A DNA stretch of 64,000 nucleotides from Pseudoclavibacter helvolus (GTDB lineage: Bacteria; Actinomycetota; Actinomycetes; Actinomycetales; Microbacteriaceae): assembly GCF_014191305.1 (NCBI RefSeq), contig NZ_JACHWJ010000002.1, positions 62,001 through 126,000 on the forward strand, in the 5' to 3' direction. The position numbers and the translations under genes were made by a program. Below, piece by piece: positions 16,051 through 24,123 of the stretch. The notes beneath the pieces were generated by a model. That model searched no databases and was not told the origin of the DNA. It saw only the letters and a list, made by a program, of their open reading frames with translations. Positions within the stretch are counted from its first letter, which is position 1. Each line of letters opens with the position of its first letter.

Positions 16051-18126
16051 CCGGAGATTGTCGAACCTCACACGCAACGCCCGCTGGAGGAGGCTTCCCC
16101 GGGGCGTCGCCGCGTGCGCCTTGATATCCAGGTGTTGCGTGCCGTCGCCGTTGGTGCGGTGTTGTTGTATCACTTGTGGCCGAATCGGTTTACGGGTGGC
16201 TATGTCGGTGTCGATATTTTCTTTGTGATCTCTGGCTTCTTGATCACGGCGCACTTGTTGCGGCACGCGCAGGATCACGGCCGGATTTCGTTGGCGAAGT
16301 TCTGGGCGAACCGGAGCCGGCGCTTGCTGCCGATGGCGTGTGTTGTGTTGGTTTTGACGGCGGTGGCGTCGGTGGTGTGGTTGCCAGCGTCGAGCTGGGG
16401 TCCGGCGCTTCGTGGTGTGTTGGCGTCGACGTTCTACGTGCAGAACTGGAACCTCGCTGGCGAGTCGGTCAGCTACCTGGCGCGTGACTACATCGTTGGT
16501 CCGACGCAGCATTTCTGGTCGTTGTCTGTGGAGGAGCAGTTCTACATCCTCTGGCCGCTGCTGTTTGTCCTGACGACGGCGCTTGCGGTCCGCGCGATCC
16601 GCCGTCGCGGGAGCGCGGAGAGCCGGGGCACGGCCCTGGCCCACGTCTCGCAGGTGGTGGGGGTGCGCCGCGCCGCAGCGGTCGCCGTTGCCCTCATCTT
16701 CGTCGCCTCGTTGGCCTACTCGTTGTGGGTCACGGCCGCGGAGCCGTCACTGTCCTATTTCTCGACGTTCTCTCGGGCGTGGGAGTTCGCGGCCGGCGCG
16801 CTCTTGGCGGTGCTGCCAGGCAAGTTCGGGGCGGATGCGTCAGAGCTCACGAAGCTCCCCACCCGCGCTGTGGCGTCGTGGCTTGGCTACGCCATGCTGG
16901 GCGCGACGATCGTGCTGCTCCCCGTCGGGGTGCCCTTCCCCGGCGCAACGGCGGCGCTGCCCGTTGTTGGCACCATGCTCGTGATCTGGGCTGGGGATGT
17001 TCGTGGCGCCTTCACGCCGGCGCTCCTGTCGCGGGTCCGTCCCGTCACGTACCTCGGCGACATCTCGTACTCGGTGTATCTCTGGCACTGGCCGATCATC
17101 GTGATCCTGCCGTACGCGCTCGAGCGCAGCTTTACGACGGTTGACAAGCTGGTGGTGATTGCCGCATCCGTTGGCCTGGCCGCCCTCAGCAAGCCGCTCA
17201 TTGAGGACCGGTTCCGCCAGGGCATGCGCTGGACCGCTACCTCGTGGCGCGGCTTTGTGCCCGGGGTTGTTGGCATGGTTGCGGCCGCCGCGGTCGCAGC
17301 AACCGCGTTGGTGATGGTTGTGCCCCCGGCCCCTGACCCGGATGGCGTTTCCGAAGAAATCGTGAGTGCCGCGAAGGAGACAGACCCCACCCTGCCGCTG
17401 ATGCCCGACCTGGCGGTCAGGGCCGAAGACCGGGCCGGGATGTACGACTGCTTTGATACGGCGAATTCGGGCATGGTGCCCTGCCAGTACGGGCCAAAGG
17501 GGGCGGATGTCCGCATCGCGCTCATCGGCGACTCGCACGCGGCCCACTTTGTTCCGGCCCTGACCGACATGGCCGAGATCGAGGGGTGGTCGCTGACGAC
17601 GTACCTCGGCATGAACTGCGACGCAGGGCCAACGCCGTTCTGCGTTGGTGGCGAGGACACCATCGCGGCGCTCGAGGAGAACAACTACGACCTTGTCTTG
17701 GTGGGAGCGTTCCGTTTCTCGGGCGGCAAGCCGGAGACGGTCGAGTCGTACTGGACCCGCCTTGTTGAACTTGGCCTGCCCCTCGTGCCGATTGTTGACG
17801 TGCCCTTCAACCCCGAGACCGCACACACGTGCCTCGACGAGAGTGACGGCGACCCGCTGGCGGCCAACAAGTGCGAGATCTCGCTGAAGGACGCGTTTGA
17901 GGTGCATCCAGACCGGTCGAAGCCCATCGCCGACAAGCTTGGGCTGCCGGTCATCGACCTCACGTCGCATTTCTGCACGGCCGAGGCCTGCCAGGCAGTC
18001 GTGGGCAACACGATCGTGTACCAGGACTCCCCAAGCTCGCACCTCACAACAACGTTCTCGCGAACCCTCGCGGAGGACTTTGGCGTGCAGATCTCGAAGA
18101 TCCTCGAGGAGCGGGGGATCGGCTGA
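16048..18126 (+). CDS. AT3-SGNH fusion acyltransferase, copy 2
   Basis: 692 residues from the GTG at 16048 (MPEIVEP after initiation). Domain order as in copy 1: a variable 20-odd-residue N-terminus, the AT3 membrane domain, then the SGNH domain with GDSHAAHF from residue 494 and a C-terminal YQDSPSSHLTTTFS. The first ~148 residues of the membrane domain (RLDIQVLR to FYILWPLLF) are the same as copies 1 and 3 in protein, but the DNA differs at scattered silent sites. Residues after that diverge. In the region TSWRGFVPGVVGMV and in the SGNH domain it is closer to copy 1 than copy 3 is. Likely acts on a different hydroxyl or sugar from its neighbours. Confidence 0.9.
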   Translation: MPEIVEPHTQRPLEEASPGRRRVRLDIQVLRAVAVGAVLLYHLWPNRFTGGYVGVDIFFVISGFLITAHLLRHAQDHGRISLAKFWANRSRRLLPMACVVLVLTAVASVVWLPASSWGPALRGVLASTFYVQNWNLAGESVSYLARDYIVGPTQHFWSLSVEEQFYILWPLLFVLTTALAVRAIRRRGSAESRGTALAHVSQVVGVRRAAAVAVALIFVASLAYSLWVTAAEPSLSYFSTFSRAWEFAAGALLAVLPGKFGADASELTKLPTRAVASWLGYAMLGATIVLLPVGVPFPGATAALPVVGTMLVIWAGDVRGAFTPALLSRVRPVTYLGDISYSVYLWHWPIIVILPYALERSFTTVDKLVVIAASVGLAALSKPLIEDRFRQGMRWTATSWRGFVPGVVGMVAAAAVAATALVMVVPPAPDPDGVSEEIVSAAKETDPTLPLMPDLAVRAEDRAGMYDCFDTANSGMVPCQYGPKGADVRIALIGDSHAAHFVPALTDMAEIEGWSLTTYLGMNCDAGPTPFCVGGEDTIAALEENNYDLVLVGAFRFSGGKPETVESYWTRLVELGLPLVPIVDVPFNPETAHTCLDESDGDPLAANKCEISLKDAFEVHPDRSKPIADKLGLPVIDLTSHFCTAEACQAVVGNTIVYQDSPSSHLTTTFSRTLAEDFGVQISKILEERGIG

Positions 18127-18150
18127 GGATGCTCGGGCCCTCCCGCGACT

Positions 18151-18165
18151 TAGCATGATGGCGTG
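18151..18165 (+). promoter_or_regulatory. Leaderless-type -10 of AT3-SGNH copy 3
   Basis: TAGCAT at 18151-18156, six bases, then the GTG start at 18163; same layout as copies 1 and 2. Confidence 0.6.
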
Positions 18166-20232
18166 CCAGGTACTCGGAGGAGCTCAACCTCGCCCGCAGT
18201 GGGCGGCGTGAACGGCTCCCGTGCACCCATCCGCCTTGATATTCAGGTGTTGCGTGCGGTCGCGGTTGGTGCGGTGTTGTTGTATCACTTGTGGCCGAAT
18301 CGGTTTACGGGTGGCTATGTCGGCGTTGACATTTTCTTTGTGATCTCTGGCTTTTTGATCACGGCGCACTTGTTGCGGCATGCGCAGGATCACGGTCGGA
18401 TTTCGTTGGCGAAGTTCTGGGCGAACCGGAGCCGGCGCTTGTTGCCGATGGCGTGTGTTGTGCTGGTGTTGACGGCGGTCGCGTCGGTGGTGTGGTTGCC
18501 GGCGTCGAGTTGGGGGCCTGCGCTTCGGGGCGTGTTGGCGTCGACGTTTTATGTGCAGAACTGGAACCTTGCTGGCGAGTCGGTCAGTTACTTGGCGCGG
18601 GATTACATCGTTGGTCCGACGCAGCATTTCTGGTCGTTGTCGGTGGAGGAGCAGTTCTACATCCTCTGGCCGCTGCTGTTTGCGGCGTCGACGTGGGTTG
18701 CGGTGCGTGCGTTGCGCCGCAGGCCGCCGGTTGGTTCGAGCGAGGCTCGCGCGCACGTCACGCGGGTGGTGTTGGTTCGCCGGTACGCGCTCCTCGCGGT
18801 TGCCGCGGTTTTTGTTGCGTCGTTGGCGTATTCGTTGTGGGTGACGGCGGCTGAGCCGTCGCTGTCCTATTTCTCGACGTTCTCGCGGGCGTGGGAGTTC
18901 GCGGCCGGTGCGCTGTTGGCGGTGCTGCCTGGGAAGTTCGGGGCGGATGCGTCGAAGTTGACCTCGCTCCCGACGCGCGTGGTGGCGTCTTGGCTTGGCT
19001 ACGCGATGCTGGGCGCGACGATCATGCTCCTCCCGGAGGGTGTCTCGTTCCCGGGAGCGACGGCGCTGCTACCAGTTGTCGGGACCATGCTCGTCATCTG
19101 GGCGGGGGATGTGCGGGGCGCCGTCTCGCCAGCACTCCTGGGCCGGGTGAAGCCCATCGTTTACCTCGGCGACATTTCCTACTCGGTGTACCTCTGGCAC
19201 TGGCCGATCATCGTGATCCTGCCCTACGCCCTCGGGCGAGGCTTCACGACGGTTGACAAGCTCGTCGTGATTGCCGCATCCATCGGCCTGGCCGCCCTTA
19301 GCAAGCCCCTCGTCGAGGACCGGTTCCGCCGGGCGTCGCGGCGCTCAGCTGCAACGTGGCGCGGGTACGTGCCTGGTGCGATCGGGATGCTCGCGGCCGG
19401 CTCCGTCGCCGCGGCGTCCCTACTCCTCTTTGTTCCCACCCCGCCTGACTCGGACGGCGCCTCCACGGTCCTGACCGGACCCGACATGGCAACCGACCCC
19501 AACGCCCCGCTGGTCCCCGGCCTGTCTGTGCGTACGGAAGACAAGGGCGGCATGTATGACTGCTTCGCCCCCTCCCACGGGCCCCTCGAACGCTGCGACT
19601 ACGGCAACCCAGACGGCGAGGTGCGGATTGCCCTCATCGGCGACTCGCACGCGGCCCACCTCATCCCCGGCCTGATTGAGGCGGTGGATGCGCGCGGCTG
19701 GTCGCTCTCGACGTTTGTGGGTATGCGCTGCGATGAGGGACCGGCCGAGCTGTGCGCAGGCGCGCCCGCCACCATCGACGCGTTGCTGTCGGAGGACTTC
19801 GACCTCGTGCTTGCGGGGGGCTACCGGGCGTCCGACAGCCCGATCGAGAACGTCGAGGCGTACTGGTCGTCGCTGGTTGAGCAGGGAGTGCGGCTTGTGC
19901 CGGTTGTGGATGTGCCGCTCATCCCCGAATCCGTGTACGCATGCCTGGATGCGAGCGGCGGCGACCCGCTGGTCGCCAATCGGTGCGAGATCTCGTTCGC
20001 CGACGGTCTCGAGGCGCATCCAGACCGCGCAACCCTCCTCGCCGACCGGCTTGGCCTTTCGACGATCGACGTGACGGACCAGCTGTGCACCGCGGAGGTG
20101 TGCCAGGCGGTTGTTGGCAACCTGGTCGTGTACCAGGACTCCCCAAGCTCGCACCTCACAGCGACCTTCTCCAGGGCGCTGGCGGGGGAGTTCGGCTCGC
20201 AGATGGACGAGCTGCTGCAGGCAACCAACTGA
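18163..20232 (+). CDS. AT3-SGNH fusion acyltransferase, copy 3
   Basis: 689 residues. N-terminal variable segment to residue 23, then the AT3 domain whose first ~278 residues are encoded by DNA identical to copy 1. From there it diverges: the later helices contain GRVKPIVYLGDISYSVYLWHW and ALGRGFTTVDKL, and the loop after the last helix (RRASRRSAATWRGYVPGAIGM) differs from both other copies. The SGNH domain keeps GDSHAAHL from residue 493 and C-terminal YQDSPSSHLTATFS, but its middle (MRCDEGPAELCAG, LAGGYRASDSP) is the most divergent of the three. So it combines a recently homogenised transport domain with a distinct transferase domain. Confidence 0.9.
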   Translation: MPGTRRSSTSPAVGGVNGSRAPIRLDIQVLRAVAVGAVLLYHLWPNRFTGGYVGVDIFFVISGFLITAHLLRHAQDHGRISLAKFWANRSRRLLPMACVVLVLTAVASVVWLPASSWGPALRGVLASTFYVQNWNLAGESVSYLARDYIVGPTQHFWSLSVEEQFYILWPLLFAASTWVAVRALRRRPPVGSSEARAHVTRVVLVRRYALLAVAAVFVASLAYSLWVTAAEPSLSYFSTFSRAWEFAAGALLAVLPGKFGADASKLTSLPTRVVASWLGYAMLGATIMLLPEGVSFPGATALLPVVGTMLVIWAGDVRGAVSPALLGRVKPIVYLGDISYSVYLWHWPIIVILPYALGRGFTTVDKLVVIAASIGLAALSKPLVEDRFRRASRRSAATWRGYVPGAIGMLAAGSVAAASLLLFVPTPPDSDGASTVLTGPDMATDPNAPLVPGLSVRTEDKGGMYDCFAPSHGPLERCDYGNPDGEVRIALIGDSHAAHLIPGLIEAVDARGWSLSTFVGMRCDEGPAELCAGAPATIDALLSEDFDLVLAGGYRASDSPIENVEAYWSSLVEQGVRLVPVVDVPLIPESVYACLDASGGDPLVANRCEISFADGLEAHPDRATLLADRLGLSTIDVTDQLCTAEVCQAVVGNLVVYQDSPSSHLTATFSRALAGEFGSQMDELLQATN
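18232..19064 (+). repeat. Identical ~833-bp tract shared with AT3 copy 1
   Basis: Partner of 13954-14786, offset 4,278 bp. See that entry for content. The direct orientation would also allow deletion or fusion of the genes between by recombination. Confidence 0.9.
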
Positions 20233-20336
20233 CGCGCTGACCGCCATTACCCCCTGGTTCGCAATTTCCCGGGTATTTCTTTTTGCGGCGTGTCGCGTGT
20301 TGCGTGTGCTGGTGGTCGCGCCGCCTGCCCCGCAAT

Positions 20337-20358
20337 GGCGGGGGAGGAGCTCCCCGCC
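20337..20358. terminator. GC-rich hairpin after the acyltransferase series
   Basis: GGCGGGG paired with CCCCGCC around an eight-base centre, about 105 bp after the copy 3 stop. No T-tract. Possible terminator of the acylation series. Confidence 0.4.
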
Positions 20359-20367
20359 GGTGGGTCG

Positions 20368-20434
20368 ATGTTACTTATGTGACTCATGTGAAAGTTGGGA
20401 CAGGTGTGGAGTTCCGTGACGCATGTATGCATAC
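20368..20434. promoter_or_regulatory. Repeat/palindrome region upstream of the large secreted protein
   Basis: ATGT recurs with a 9-bp period at 20368, 20377 and 20386 (ATGTTACTT, ATGTGACTC, ATGTGAAAG). A perfect 10-bp palindrome GTATGCATAC follows at 20425-20434. The stretch is AT-richer than its surroundings and lies 75-140 bp before the start codon, so it is a candidate promoter/operator. No clear -35/-10 pair was assigned. Confidence 0.35.
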
Positions 20435-20507
20435 TTGGAAACTGCTGAGCCTTCTCGGTGTACTCCGTGAATGCCCAGTGCCCAGTCGACCGACGTGTTG
20501 GGAACTC

Positions 20508-23500
20508 ATGTTTCGCCGTACTCTTGCCATTTTTGCTACCGCAGCGGTAGCAGCCTCCGGGCTGCTCGGGCTGCAACTCATCGCCTCGAACCCGACCACG
20601 GGCGGCATCGAAGCTGCTTCTGCGGCCGACGCCAGCGCGTTCGACCCGGGCAACCTCATCAGCGATGAGAACTTCTACAACGGCAATGCGCTGTCGTCCG
20701 CCGAGGTTCAGCAGTTCCTCGTCTCGCGCAACAGCTCGTCGTCGTCGACGGCGCTGCGCAACTACACGCAGGCAACCCCCAACATGCCGGGCACGCAGTA
20801 CTGCTCGGCCTACTCGGGTGCCGGTGGCGGCGAGTCCGCGGCGGACATCATCGCCAAGGTCGGGCAGGCCTGCAACTTCAGCCAGAAGGCAATGTTGGTG
20901 CTCCTCGAGAAGGAGCAGAGCCTCGTTTCGATGTCCAGCCCGACTCTCGGTCGGCTCGCGGCTGCGACCGGATTCGGCTGCCCTGACACCGCACCCTGCG
21001 ACCAGAGCTACGGCGGCTTCTTCTACCAGGTCTACAACGCGGCTCGGCAGTTCCAGTACTACAAGGCCAACCCGTACAGCTTCAACCACATCCCGTTCGC
21101 GACGAACAACGTGCTGTACAACCCCAACTTCTCCTGCGGCTCGTCCGCAGTGCAGATCTCGAACTACGCGACGGCCGGTCTCTACAACTACACGCCGTAC
21201 CAGCCCAACCAGGCTGCACTGAACAACATGTACGGCGAGGGCGATGGATGCTCCGCGTACGGTAACCGCAACTTCTGGAGCATGTACACCGACTGGTTCG
21301 GTGACCCGAAGGGTGCCGTGAGCGTGCCGTGGCTGGTGAAGGCCGAGGGTGACTCGCAGGTCTACTTCCTCTCAGAGGAAGTCCGCTACCCGGTGAGCGC
21401 ATCCAAGGTTGCTGACTTCGCCTACGCACTCGGCGCCGTCTCGACGGTTCCGTCCTCGACCTTCGACGGCTACTCGACCGGCGTGAGCGTCGGCGAGATC
21501 CTGGTTGGCCCAGGCGGGCAGCCCTACTACATCGACGATGGGGTGTTCCGGAAGGTGCGCAACTGGGTTGTCGCAGCAGACTTCGGTTACCCACAGGGTT
21601 CCGACCTCGCGAAGATCACCCAGGAGCAGCTTGACCGCTTCAAGAACGGCGGACCGCTCGAGAAGTTTGTGCAGAACCGTAGCGGCCAGATGTTCTTCAT
21701 CGAAGGCACCACCAAGCGCGAGGTCGCGGACATCGCGCAGCTCGGCACCGAGGGTTACTACATCGGAACGACGAAGCTCAAGGACGACAAGATCGACTTC
21801 CTGACCGAGGGGGAGCCGCTGCTCAGCCCAGGCGCTGTTGTCGAGAACCTCGAGGGCACCTCAAAGGTTGTGCTCGACGAGAAGTTTGTGGCGCACCCGG
21901 TTCCCGCGGCGCTCACCAACTTCAACGCGTTTGAGCCGACCGGCACCTTCGGTGCGGCCTTCGACAGCCTCACCGAAGGGGAGCCACTCTCCGCAGAGCC
22001 CCTCGTGACCGACGGCTCCTCGTACTACGTCCAGACGGACGGCGGACTCCTCGGGGTTCCCGCCTCCACCTACGGCGCGTCGAAGTTCGTGACTGTCTCG
22101 CCCGAGATCCTCGGGGTGCTTGGCAAGAACGGCGCCGTCTACGGTGCACACTTCGTGCAGGAGGAAGACTCCTCGAAGTACAACCTCGTGGTGGGCGGCG
22201 AACGCGTCGAATTCTCCTCGAAGGCAGACGTTGAGGCCGAGGCCAGCAAGCGCGGCATCTCCGACACCGTCTACACGGTGCTGGAAGGCACGCTCGAGGG
22301 CATCGACACCGGCAACGGCATCACCAACGGTGCGCTCCTCAAGAGCCCAAGCAGCGACGACCTGTACGTCCTCGACGGCGCTCACCTGACGAGCATCGCG
22401 TCACTGGAACTGGCGAAGGACATGGGCTTCGGCTCGGCGCCCTCCGTTATCACGCAGGCCTCGTTCGACCGCATCCCGGTCAGCGACACGGTGATCACCT
22501 CGAACGCCGTCCGCTGCGGCGACACCGCCTACATCTCGACGAAGGGGCAGGCGCACGCGCTCACCCCTGAGCTCGAAGCGAGCTACGGCCTCGAGTTCAC
22601 CTCGATCTCGAGCCAGCTCTGTGGGGTGCTCCCCGTCTCCGGCGATGACATGACTGAGTTCATCCGCGCCGCCAACGGCAAGATCTTCCTGGTCTTCGAG
22701 GGCGAGCGACGCCACATCCCGTCAGACGAGCTCCTCGACGCACTTGGCGCACGGGAACGCGGCATCATCGCCGTCTCGGACAACTTCGCGGCGAGCACCA
22801 AGCGTGGCGAGCAGTTGACCGAGGTGCCTGCCGGCTACGGCACGCCGACGGCAACGCCGACGCCAACCGCGACACCAACGCCGACGGCTACAGCGACCGC
22901 TACACCGACGCCAACGGCCACACCAACGCAGACGGCAACGCCGGAGCCAACAACTTCGGTTGAGCCAACGGTCTCCGTCGAGCCGACGCCAACGTCGACG
23001 GCCACACCAACTGGCACGCCAGAGCCAACGGAGACGGTTGCTCCAGAGCCAGCGGTGCCGCTCACCGCAGGTGAGGTCATCACGAACCGCGCCGGTACCG
23101 GCACGTGGGTTGTGAACGGTGACCAGCTGCTGCAGGTTGGCTCTCCCGAGGTTGCCGCCCAGCTTGGCCTCGACATCAGCAACCCGCGCAGCGTGCCAAA
23201 CGCAAACTTCGCGGAGTTCGGTGAGAAGACAGCACCGCTGTACACCTCGGCAGTGACGGTCGGCGGCGTCTCGTACATCGGAGTCGACGGGGAGCTTGTG
23301 CCCTTCGCGACACCGGAGCACGCCGCGGCGTTTGGCCTCGAGTTTGCACTCATCTCTCCCGAGGTTGGTGCGGGACTCACCGTCTCGGCCACCGCAGAGC
23401 CCATCACCGACCGGGTCTTTGGCCCTGACGGCAAGCTCTACCTCGTGAAGGACGGCGTGCTGCACCCGATCGACCCGTCGCTCGCCTCGCCGACCGTGAC

Positions 23501-23825
23501 GCCCACTTCCACCGAGGAAGCGGAGCCCACGACGGAGGAGCCAGCTCCGACGGAGACGACGCCGGCCGAGAGCGCCCCGGCGCCCGAGAGCACGGTCGGT
23601 GTCGACGGCAACCCGACGGCACGCCCGGACGCAACCGAGTCGGCTTCGGCCGAACCCACGGAAACGCCGGCCGAGACGCCAAACGAGACCCCAGCTGAGT
23701 CTCCAGCCGCCACGGCTGACGACGAGGCCGAGGCTGAGCCGACGCCGACCAGCGAGCCGACAACGTTCACCCTGTCCCGTGAGCTCTTCTCCACGTTCCG
23801 CATCGGAGAGCCTGTCGCCGGCTAG
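20508..23825 (+). CDS. Large secreted repeat protein with lysozyme-like N-terminal domain
   Basis: 1105 residues from ATG 20508, which opens a signal peptide (MFRRTLAIFATAAVAASGLLGLQL, cleavage likely near AASAADA). Residues about 45-265 form a cysteine-containing domain common in secreted actinobacterial proteins: FDPGNLISDENFYNG, VGQACNFSQKAMLVLLEKEQSLVS with Glu134/Glu136 as candidate catalytic residues, ATGFGCPDTAPCDQSYGGFF and NRNFWSMYTDWFG. Then come about eleven degenerate repeats, each with a short Gly-rich strand and Y/F-x-x-x-G (for example GQPYYIDDGVFRKV, GQMFFIEGTTKREV, GKIFLVFEGERRHI), interrupted by a Thr/Pro-rich linker. The acidic Pro/Thr/Ala tail has no sortase motif. Probably wall-associated; hydrolase activity is inference. 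Confidence 0.8.
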   Translation: MFRRTLAIFATAAVAASGLLGLQLIASNPTTGGIEAASAADASAFDPGNLISDENFYNGNALSSAEVQQFLVSRNSSSSSTALRNYTQATPNMPGTQYCSAYSGAGGGESAADIIAKVGQACNFSQKAMLVLLEKEQSLVSMSSPTLGRLAAATGFGCPDTAPCDQSYGGFFYQVYNAARQFQYYKANPYSFNHIPFATNNVLYNPNFSCGSSAVQISNYATAGLYNYTPYQPNQAALNNMYGEGDGCSAYGNRNFWSMYTDWFGDPKGAVSVPWLVKAEGDSQVYFLSEEVRYPVSASKVADFAYALGAVSTVPSSTFDGYSTGVSVGEILVGPGGQPYYIDDGVFRKVRNWVVAADFGYPQGSDLAKITQEQLDRFKNGGPLEKFVQNRSGQMFFIEGTTKREVADIAQLGTEGYYIGTTKLKDDKIDFLTEGEPLLSPGAVVENLEGTSKVVLDEKFVAHPVPAALTNFNAFEPTGTFGAAFDSLTEGEPLSAEPLVTDGSSYYVQTDGGLLGVPASTYGASKFVTVSPEILGVLGKNGAVYGAHFVQEEDSSKYNLVVGGERVEFSSKADVEAEASKRGISDTVYTVLEGTLEGIDTGNGITNGALLKSPSSDDLYVLDGAHLTSIASLELAKDMGFGSAPSVITQASFDRIPVSDTVITSNAVRCGDTAYISTKGQAHALTPELEASYGLEFTSISSQLCGVLPVSGDDMTEFIRAANGKIFLVFEGERRHIPSDELLDALGARERGIIAVSDNFAASTKRGEQLTEVPAGYGTPTATPTPTATPTPTATATATPTPTATPTQTATPEPTTSVEPTVSVEPTPTSTATPTGTPEPTETVAPEPAVPLTAGEVITNRAGTGTWVVNGDQLLQVGSPEVAAQLGLDISNPRSVPNANFAEFGEKTAPLYTSAVTVGGVSYIGVDGELVPFATPEHAAAFGLEFALISPEVGAGLTVSATAEPITDRVFGPDGKLYLVKDGVLHPIDPSLASPTVTPTSTEEAEPTTEEPAPTETTPAESAPAPESTVGVDGNPTARPDATESASAEPTETPAETPNETPAESPAATADDEAEAEPTPTSEPTTFTLSRELFSTFRIGEPVAG
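22842..23048 (+). repeat. Thr-Pro codon repeat (low-complexity linker)
   Basis: Imperfect tandem codons for TPTATP-type units inside the secreted protein, separating the main repeat block from the last three repeats. Likely an extended, possibly glycosylated spacer; prone to length variation between strains. Confidence 0.8.
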
Positions 23826-23862
23826 CCGGTGACGGCCAGGCGCTCAGGCGCCAGGCAGCACA

Positions 23863-23900
23863 CGCAGAACGACCCCCGCTTCGGCGGGGGTCGTTCTGCG
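23863..23900. terminator. Strong hairpin after the secreted protein gene
   Basis: 17-bp perfect stem (CGCAGAACGACCCCCGC) closed by a TTCG tetraloop. It lies 38 bp beyond the stop codon at 23825. Confidence 0.8.
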
Positions 23901-23940
23901 TTCGCCCGCGCTGCGTTCGCCCGTTCTGCGTTTGCCCGCG
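23896..23940. repeat. Three tandem 15-bp units
   Basis: CTGCGTTCGCCCGCG / CTGCGTTCGCCCGTT / CTGCGTTTGCCCGCG, starting inside the right arm of the preceding hairpin. No function assigned. Confidence 0.75.
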
Positions 23941-23951
23941 CTGCCGCCGAC

Positions 23952-24011
23952 GCAGACCTGGGCCTCGCGCATCCGTTCCCTGTCATCCGGATGCGCAACC
24001 CCCAAGTCTGC
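23952..24011. other. Long imperfect hairpin in the convergent intergenic region
   Basis: Outer arms GCAGACCTGGG (23952-23962) and CCCAAGTCTGC (24001-24011) pair with one mismatch. After a 4x4 internal loop, inner arms GCGCATCCG (23967-23975) and CGGATGCGC (23988-23996) pair perfectly around a 12-base loop. It could be a structured RNA end or a cruciform. Confidence 0.6.
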
Positions 24012-24073
24012 AGAAGACGCCACAGGCGGCCGGGCTCCGTGAGCGGCCTGCCAGCGGATGCGCTCGGCTAACG

Positions 24074-24105
24074 CAGAAGGACCCCGCCGCGGCGGGGTCC
24101 TTCTG
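24074..24105. terminator. Perfect 32-bp palindrome, terminator for wzt side
   Basis: 16-bp arms CAGAAGGACCCCGCCG and its complement, 18 bp beyond the wzt stop (which lies on the minus strand). It likely terminates transcripts from the left-going ABC transporter genes. Confidence 0.75.
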
Positions 24106-24123
24106 GTGTAAAGCGCTAGTGAC

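Noticed and set aside
13954-19064. AT3 repeats considered as a composite transposon
   Set aside because: Direct repeats lie inside coding sequence; no transposase, terminal inverted repeats or target duplications are seen.
22842-23048. Tandem repeat considered as a CRISPR-like array
   Set aside because: Repeats are contiguous codons for Thr-Pro with no spacers.
23829-24071. Small frame encoding AFAR repeats after the secreted protein
   Set aside because: It consists of hairpin and tandem-repeat DNA with no ribosome-binding site; regarded as non-coding.
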